Shown here piece after piece: positions 6,673 to 10,221 of a stretch of DNA of 10,221 nucleotides. The notes beneath the pieces are model-generated. The model was not told where the DNA came from and made no database searches. It saw nothing but the letters and a program-made list of their open reading frames with translations. The stretch comes from Nitrospirota bacterium (GTDB lineage: Bacteria; Nitrospirota; Thermodesulfovibrionia; UBA6902; BMS3Bbin08), in contig DAOVVO010000042.1 of assembly GCA_030637135.1 (NCBI GenBank), positions 1 through 10,221 of the forward strand, written 5' to 3'. The translations under genes were made by a program, and so were the position numbers. Position 1 is the stretch's first letter, and every line of letters begins with the position of its first letter.

Positions 6673-7080
6673 TTGTTTTATAGAGGAGGGCGATCTTTAA
6701 TAGACAGTAAAGATAAAGCTATAGAAGCCGCTCAAATGGCTATCAGTAAAAAAGCAAAAGATACGCTTATCCTCGAATTAAAAAACCTTTCGACTTTTAC
6801 AGATTATTTTATAATCTGCTCAGGCGAAAGTTCTACTCAGGTAAGAACAATAGCTGAAACAATAGAAGAGAAATTTTCAAAAATTAAAGTATTTCCTATC
6901 GGCAGGGAAGGAGCGCATTCTGCACGCTGGGTTTTATTAGATTACGGCGATGTAGTAATTCATATCTTTAATGAAGAGGGCAGGGCATATTACGAGTTAG
7001 AAAAACTCTGGCTTGATGCTCCGAGAATACCGATAAAAGATGAACAGACAGTCTTGAGTAAGAAAAAAAGAAGAGATTAG
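6673..7080 (+). CDS. rsfS: Ribosomal silencing factor (DUF143/iojap family)
   Basis: Binds ribosomal protein L14 on the 50S subunit and blocks subunit joining when translation must be lowered. It shows the family core: a LIDSKDKAIEAAQMAISKKA start, STFTDYFIICSGESSTQVRT, then GREGAHSARWVLLDYGDVVI and EEGRAYYELEKLWLDAPRI at the end. The frame opens with TTG 6673, giving 135 residues, but a strong SD (AGGAGGG, 6684-6690) lies inside that start. Homologues begin near residue 9 (LIDSKDK). The real initiation codon may therefore be TTA 6697 or ATA 6700, both unusual, or else TTG 6673 without an SD. The next ATG (6736) would cut into the conserved domain. Its 3' end is one base from the lapB-like ATG. 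Confidence 0.93.
   Translation: MFYRGGRSLIDSKDKAIEAAQMAISKKAKDTLILELKNLSTFTDYFIICSGESSTQVRTIAETIEEKFSKIKVFPIGREGAHSARWVLLDYGDVVIHIFNEEGRAYYELEKLWLDAPRIPIKDEQTVLSKKKRRD
6684..6690 (+). promoter_or_regulatory. Strong Shine-Dalgarno that questions the rsfS start
   Basis: AGGAGGG lies downstream of the only canonical-type start (TTG 6673). It is 7 nt from AGGAGG to TTA 6697 and 10 nt to ATA 6700, both in the rsfS frame. No ATG, GTG or TTG follows within usable distance. Confidence 0.6.
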
Positions 7081-7081
7081 A

Positions 7082-8401
7082 ATGATAAAATTTACCGTTC
7101 TCATATTGATAATATTTATCGCTGCACTGGGTTATCTTGCAATTCTGAATAATGAGGCTATCACATTAAAACTCAGTGAACAGGTTAGTTATGAAATCCC
7201 TAAAATTGCTTTAATACTGCTTTCAATTGCAGTCGGGGCCTTTTCAATACTCGCTCTTGTTATTGTCAGGGATACAAGGCGTTATTTTGGCACCTGGCAG
7301 GAGTTCCGCAAAGAGAAAAAAGAATTAAAGATACAGAAATCCTATTCAAAAGGCCTCGATGCTTTTTTTGCTGGCAGATATGAAGAGGCTATAGAGTTTT
7401 TAAACCGTAGTCTTGAAGAGAATCCCGCTCATATGAATGCCCTGCTCAGGCGCGGTGATGTAGCCTTTAGTATGGGCGATTTAATTACCGCAAAAGATTT
7501 TTATATAAAGGCAAAAGATGTAAGACCTCACAGTGTTGAAGCGCTTTTTTCCATTGAGAAGGTATTTGAAAAAGAGCAACAGTGGAAGGAGTCATTGCGT
7601 TATCTTGATAACATCCTTGAGATTGACGAAGAAAATCCCAAGGCCCTTTATAGAAAACGCGAAATTTATGAAACAAATAAAAACTGGGAAGCTCTGTTAG
7701 ATGTTCAATATAGAATTATCAAAAGCAATATTTCCGAAAGAAACAAAGAAAAAGAACAATATAATCTTCTCGGGTACAAATATGAACTGGGAAGGTATTA
7801 TCTCGAAAAAGGAGAAATAGACAAAGCAAAAAAAATATTAAGAAATATAATTAAATCTGATAATAAATTTGTAGCAGCTTATCTTGCCCTCGCTGAATCA
7901 TATTTAAGAGATAATAATGTCAAAGAATCTGAGAATCTTCTTTTAAAGGGATTTGAGGTGACCGGTGCAATCGTTTTTTTAATAAGGCTCGAGGACTTTT
8001 TCATTGATATTGGCGAGCCCGGCAGGATAATAGACGTTTATCAAAAGGTGATTCAGAAAAATCCTAAAGAGGTAAAGCTGCAGTTTTTACTTTCCAAACT
8101 TTATTACCGTCTTGAAATGATAGACTACGCCTTTGAAACTGCGACAGGGATTGACATTAGCACCGTAGATTATCCGGACTTACATAAGCTCCTGGGAAAT
8201 ATTTATGAGAGGCGTTCTGAATATAATAAGGCTGCTGAAGAATTTAAAAAGGCATTGATAGAGCCTAAGACGCCTTTCCTGGTTGCTTCTTTCTGTTGTG
8301 CTCACTGTAATTACAACTCACTGGAGTGGATGGGCAGGTGTCTTAACTGCAAGCAGTGGAATACCTTTGCCCTGGATCTGGGTGGAATCTGCAAGATTTA
8401 A
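7082..8401 (+). CDS. lapB: LapA-LapB-like fusion: two membrane helices, TPRs and C-terminal zinc ribbon
   Basis: LapB (YciM) of E. coli is a membrane-anchored TPR protein with a rubredoxin-like C-terminus that helps control and assemble lipopolysaccharide. Here residues 1-66 look like the LapA domain: helix at about 3-22, the NNEAITLKL link, helix at about 41-62, then RDTRRYF. A charged helical linker (72-88) leads into TPRs from about 88 (GLDAFFAGRYEEAIEFLNRS) to about 396 (EYNKAAEEFKKAL). The end carries CAHC (406-409) and CLNC (420-423) with EWMGR between, the expected metal site; Cys405 is extra. At 439 residues it is somewhat longer than E. coli LapB (about 389), and the LapA-like part accounts for this. 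ATG 7082 is one base past the rsfS stop, with only a weak SD. The last 20 nt overlap the next gene. LPS function is inferred from the family. Confidence 0.85.
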   Translation: MIKFTVLILIIFIAALGYLAILNNEAITLKLSEQVSYEIPKIALILLSIAVGAFSILALVIVRDTRRYFGTWQEFRKEKKELKIQKSYSKGLDAFFAGRYEEAIEFLNRSLEENPAHMNALLRRGDVAFSMGDLITAKDFYIKAKDVRPHSVEALFSIEKVFEKEQQWKESLRYLDNILEIDEENPKALYRKREIYETNKNWEALLDVQYRIIKSNISERNKEKEQYNLLGYKYELGRYYLEKGEIDKAKKILRNIIKSDNKFVAAYLALAESYLRDNNVKESENLLLKGFEVTGAIVFLIRLEDFFIDIGEPGRIIDVYQKVIQKNPKEVKLQFLLSKLYYRLEMIDYAFETATGIDISTVDYPDLHKLLGNIYERRSEYNKAAEEFKKALIEPKTPFLVASFCCAHCNYNSLEWMGRCLNCKQWNTFALDLGGICKI

Positions 8402-9011
8402 AAAAGAAAAAATCGTACTGGATACAAGCATCTTTGTGAATCCAGAGGTGAGGGTTGATTTTGGCAAAACCCCAACAGAAGCTATAGAAGGCTTTGTTGA
8501 TTTAGCTGTACGGATACCACACCTTGAATTTTATATGCCCCCTTCAATTTTCAAAGAACTTTTCAATTTTGTTGATGAAAAGAAAATTTCAGGAGACCTG
8601 TTGGCTGTTCTCCGTCAGAAGCCACCAAAAAAACATGAGTTGCATTGTCCTGCATTTCTTCTCTATGAGCTTATAGAAGATGTACGGGAGAGGATTAACA
8701 AAGGCTTGAGAATTGCAGAAAAAGCAGTACGTAATATAAACAAAGGAGACGAAAAGGAAATCATCCAGAATCTGCGAAGGAATTACAGGGAAGCACTCAG
8801 GGACGGAATTATTGACAGCAAGGAAGACGTTGATCTTATCCTCCTTGCAAAAGAACTTGATGCGTTACTGGTTACCATAGACCATGGAATTATTAAGTGG
8901 GCTGAAAAACTGGGGATAAGATGGCTTTTGCCTAATAAATTTAAGGATTATCTTTTAAGCTATCTTAAGCGGGACAAAAGCCAGTTTTCAAAAGCCAGGA
9001 CTCCATCCTAA
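8382..9011 (+). CDS. RNA ligase partner protein (PIN-like domain)
   Basis: Matches the RNA ligase partner family, PIN-fold proteins that tend to occur in genomes with an archaeal-type ATP-dependent RNA ligase; their biochemical role is not established. GTG 8382 gives 209 residues beginning MESARFKKEKIVLDTSIFVN. Family features are the LDTSIF motif (Asp14), FGKTPTEA, LEFYMPPSIFKEL (Glu59), then DSKEDVDLILLAKELDALLV and TIDHGI (Asp145, Asp149, Asp151, Asp167). These are acidic residues placed as in PIN nucleases. The frame is open further upstream to TTG 8283, but that part only reads the lapB-like zinc-ribbon region out of frame. GTG 8382 is preceded by GGA at about 5 nt, and no later start exists before the first motif. 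It overlaps the preceding gene by 20 nt, so it is probably the last gene of that operon. No RNA ligase gene is in the window. Confidence 0.85.
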   Translation: MESARFKKEKIVLDTSIFVNPEVRVDFGKTPTEAIEGFVDLAVRIPHLEFYMPPSIFKELFNFVDEKKISGDLLAVLRQKPPKKHELHCPAFLLYELIEDVRERINKGLRIAEKAVRNINKGDEKEIIQNLRRNYREALRDGIIDSKEDVDLILLAKELDALLVTIDHGIIKWAEKLGIRWLLPNKFKDYLLSYLKRDKSQFSKARTPS

Positions 9012-9085
9012 ATCCGCAATTAAGTTGAGATTGTCACTCATTGTATCGACCCGTCATTACCTGATTCCGTAAAAATGTTTTATTT

Positions 9086-9580
9086 CTAAAGTTCGTATAG
9101 GGTTTCATCTACTTTTGGCTTAGGCTTTTGCCTTCCCCTTTTCCCCTGAGTGCCAAAGTGAAAGGGTTCTTCCTCTTGCAGTATATTACCCATCTCCTTT
9201 TCGATTTTATCAGGATCTTCTCCCTGTTCCAGTCTGCTCAGGGCTTCTTCCATTCCTGACCCCATTTTAAGACCTGTAGCATCAGAGAACTTTCTCATGA
9301 GCTCGGCGGCCTGACGCGGATCCTCTTCAATATTTTTGCCTGCTTCATGAACCAGCATACTCAATGCTTTTTCCATTTTTGCCTCATTAAGAGGAGACAT
9401 ATCAGCATCAGATTCTCCATTTTCTTTTCTGCTGGAAATCGTGGAAAAGAGCGAAATATTACGTTTTAATGTGATATTTTTACAACGTGGACAATTGGGT
9501 ATCTTCTCTGTATTGACGGTTCTTGAAAAAAATTTATAGATCGTATTACATTTTTTGCAATAAAACTCATAAATTGGCAT
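9086..9580 (-). CDS. FmdB-family zinc-ribbon protein
   Basis: Small, probably cytoplasmic protein with the FmdB-type N-terminal zinc ribbon: MPIYEFYCKKCNTIYKF with Cys8 and Cys11, then CPRC with Cys30 and Cys33. FmdB was proposed as a regulator in formamidase and amidase operons, but for most members the function is unknown. The 164 residues include a long acidic, helical C-terminal part (about 60-145, with EEDPRQAAELMRKFSDATG and EALSRLEQGEDPDKIEKEMG) and a basic tail (GKRGRQKPKPK). The whole layout is familiar as a conserved longer variant, not an accidental fusion. AAGGAG at 6-7 nt fixes ATG 9580. It converges on the plus-strand operon across a 74-nt gap in which I see no terminator. Confidence 0.88.
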   Translation of the reverse strand: MPIYEFYCKKCNTIYKFFSRTVNTEKIPNCPRCKNITLKRNISLFSTISSRKENGESDADMSPLNEAKMEKALSMLVHEAGKNIEEDPRQAAELMRKFSDATGLKMGSGMEEALSRLEQGEDPDKIEKEMGNILQEEEPFHFGTQGKRGRQKPKPKVDETLYEL

Positions 9581-9620
9581 TATAATTCTCCTTGCACTGT
9601 TTTTTCCCCTTAACGAGAGA

Positions 9621-9638
9621 ATATCTTTTATAAGATAT
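9621..9638. repeat. Inverted repeat over the FmdB-gene -10 and start site
   Basis: ATATCTT (9621-9627) and AAGATAT (9632-9638) are perfect 7-bp arms with a TTAT loop. They cover the proposed -10 and transcription start. This could be an operator for a dimeric repressor, but its AT-richness means chance cannot be excluded. Confidence 0.4.
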
Positions 9639-9660
9639 AATTCTTAATAGTAACTGTCAA
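9632..9660 (-). promoter_or_regulatory. Promoter of the FmdB-family gene
   Basis: On the minus strand a perfect TTGACA (9655-9660) is followed after 17 nt by TATCTT (9632-9637, four of six matches). Transcription would start near 9625, about 45 nt before the start codon. Confidence 0.6.
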
Positions 9661-9739
9661 TAATTCGATGCAGGGTTAAACGTTTTACGAGTTGAATATA
9701 AGAGCAGGTTGTTCGGGAGTTAATAAAGAACAATTTCAA

Positions 9740-9780
9740 TCCTTCGATAAACTCAGGATTGTCCTCAGCCTGTCGAAGGA
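9740..9780. repeat. REP-like palindrome, 41 nt
   Basis: The left arm TCCTTCGATAAACTCAGGA (9740-9758) and right arm TCCTCAGCCTGTCGAAGGA (9762-9780) are 19 nt each around TTG. They match as inverted copies at 15 of 19 positions, plus one possible G-T pair. The CTTCGA...CTCAGGA theme is a widely dispersed repeat in environmental bacteria. It lies about 90 nt upstream of a REP-associated transposase. An open frame across it is a translated repeat, not a gene. Confidence 0.75.
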
Positions 9781-9825
9781 CAAGTTTTTCTTTGGCGGCA
9801 ATTTCTTTTTAAATATCAAAAGACC

Positions 9826-9854
9826 AAATTATGGGAGTTCGACTCCCATAATTT
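9826..9854. repeat. Perfect 13-bp hairpin abutting the transposase promoter
   Basis: AAATTATGGGAGT (9826-9838), loop TCG, ACTCCCATAATTT (9842-9854). It ends 2 nt before the extended -10 (TG at 9857) and covers where a -35 would sit. It could be an operator, a recognition hairpin for the single-strand transposase, or a weak terminator for incoming transcription; only a short T-run follows. Confidence 0.75.
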
Positions 9855-9856
9855 TA

Positions 9857-9865
9857 TGCTATAAT
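9857..9865 (+). promoter_or_regulatory. Extended -10 promoter of the transposase gene
   Basis: TGCTATAAT is a perfect extended -10. The expected start, about 7 nt downstream, falls at about 9872, next to ATG 9873, so the mRNA may have no leader. Confidence 0.6.
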
Positions 9866-9872
9866 GTAGTTT

Positions 9873-10221
9873 ATGCGGAGACCTCAATTCGTTAAAGAAC
9901 ACGTTTATCATGTCTTTAACCGGGGAGTCGACAGGAGAGACGTTTTTCTGGATAATCAGGACTACTACCGGTTTATTCACGGTCTTTTTGAGTTCAATGA
10001 TGAAGATCCTGTTTTGAACGTGAACTACTACTTTGATCCCAAGACAATGGATATCGGGAAACGACCTGCCAAAAAGGACAGAAAGCCAAGAAAGATGCTT
10101 GTTGAGATACTGATATTTACCCTCATGCCAAACCATTTTCATTTACTCTTAAAACAGAAGGCTCAAAAAGGTGTCGTAAAATTTATGCAAAAGGTAGGTA
10201 CAGGGTATACAAATTATTTCA
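9873..10221 (+). CDS. REP-associated tyrosine transposase, IS200-like Y1/HUH family (partial, C-terminus off the right edge)
   Basis: Single-strand DNA endonuclease of the kind thought to act on REP palindromes. From ATG 9873, 116 residues are visible. The start MRRPQFVKEHVYHVFNRGVD followed by RRDVF is typical. The HUH motif MPNHFHLLL has His88 and His90. FMQKVGTGYTNYF carries Tyr112, in the place of the catalytic tyrosine. Between Phe34 and the HUH motif there are about 50 residues, more than in compact family members, including a basic stretch KRPAKKDRKPRK (63-74); larger subgroups have such insertions. A stop (TAG 9867-9869) lies in frame just upstream, so ATG 9873 is the first possible start, and there is no SD. 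Two palindromes lie directly upstream. The rest of the domain continues beyond the window, so whether the gene is intact is unknown. Confidence 0.92.
   Translation, partial: MRRPQFVKEHVYHVFNRGVDRRDVFLDNQDYYRFIHGLFEFNDEDPVLNVNYYFDPKTMDIGKRPAKKDRKPRKMLVEILIFTLMPNHFHLLLKQKAQKGVVKFMQKVGTGYTNYF

Noticed and set aside
8283..8381. Extending the RNA ligase partner gene upstream to TTG 8283
   Set aside because: This would add 33 residues that are only the zinc-ribbon coding region read in another frame; the family starts close to the KIVLDTS motif.
9012..9085. Bidirectional terminator between the converging genes
   Set aside because: No GC-rich stem followed by a T-run was found on either strand.
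9692..9895. Open frame of 67 codons on the plus strand
   Set aside because: Its central peptide (SFDKLRIVLSLSKDK) is the translation of the palindrome 9740-9780, a common artefact, and it runs into the transposase promoter and start.
9816..10142. Open frame of 108 codons on the minus strand
   Set aside because: Antisense shadow of the transposase, whose HUH motif and conserved start clearly lie on the plus strand.
1..10221. CRISPR array, tRNA, rRNA or riboswitch
   Set aside because: No regularly spaced identical repeats, cloverleaf or known aptamer sequence was recognised by eye on either strand.

Overview
This is ordinary chromosomal DNA from a Gram-negative-type bacterium. The best guess is a Nitrospirota-like lineage (Thermodesulfovibrio relatives), probably from an environmental assembly. 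Three things point that way: a LapA/LapB-like envelope gene, a 'RNA ligase partner' PIN-like gene (a family of archaea and thermophile-related bacteria), and AT-rich, palindrome-laden intergenic repeats. The lineage is an inference from gene content, not a measurement.

Left block (1-4421, minus strand) is alpha-glucan or disaccharide uptake and phosphorolysis. Transcribed right to left, it holds a short-form alpha-glucan (glycogen) phosphorylase at 2709-4421, a lipoprotein sugar-binding protein of the maltose/trehalose ABC type at 1096-2382, and the start of a MalF/UgpA-type permease that runs off the left edge (1-623). The two gaps inside this block (2383-2708 and 624-1095) are filled with related AT-rich imperfect palindromic repeats. 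The second gap also holds GC-rich REP-like hairpins, placed where E. coli has REP sequences between malE and malF.

Centre block (4648-9011, plus strand) is a tightly packed run: proA (proline synthesis), nadD (NAD synthesis, 4-nt overlap with proA), rsfS (ribosome silencing), a LapA-LapB-like fusion (envelope assembly, two membrane segments, TPRs and a C-terminal zinc ribbon) and an RNA ligase partner protein whose GTG start lies inside the end of the lapB-like gene. The run is interrupted only by a 109-nt palindromic spacer between nadD and rsfS. The 226-nt divergent region 4422-4647 carries an extended -10 promoter motif on each strand.

Right block (9086-10221). A FmdB-type zinc-ribbon gene faces left with a good promoter and Shine-Dalgarno (SD). 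Beyond it lie a 41-nt REP-like palindrome, a perfect 13-bp hairpin, and the 5' part of a REP-associated (IS200-like, HUH/Y1) transposase that runs off the right edge and may be translated from a leaderless mRNA.

No rRNA, tRNA, CRISPR array or riboswitch was recognised. I see no convincing undescribed multi-gene system. The best leads are the transposase with its palindromes, the REP-like block between binding protein and permease, the LapA-LapB fusion, the RNA ligase partner gene, and the unclear rsfS start.
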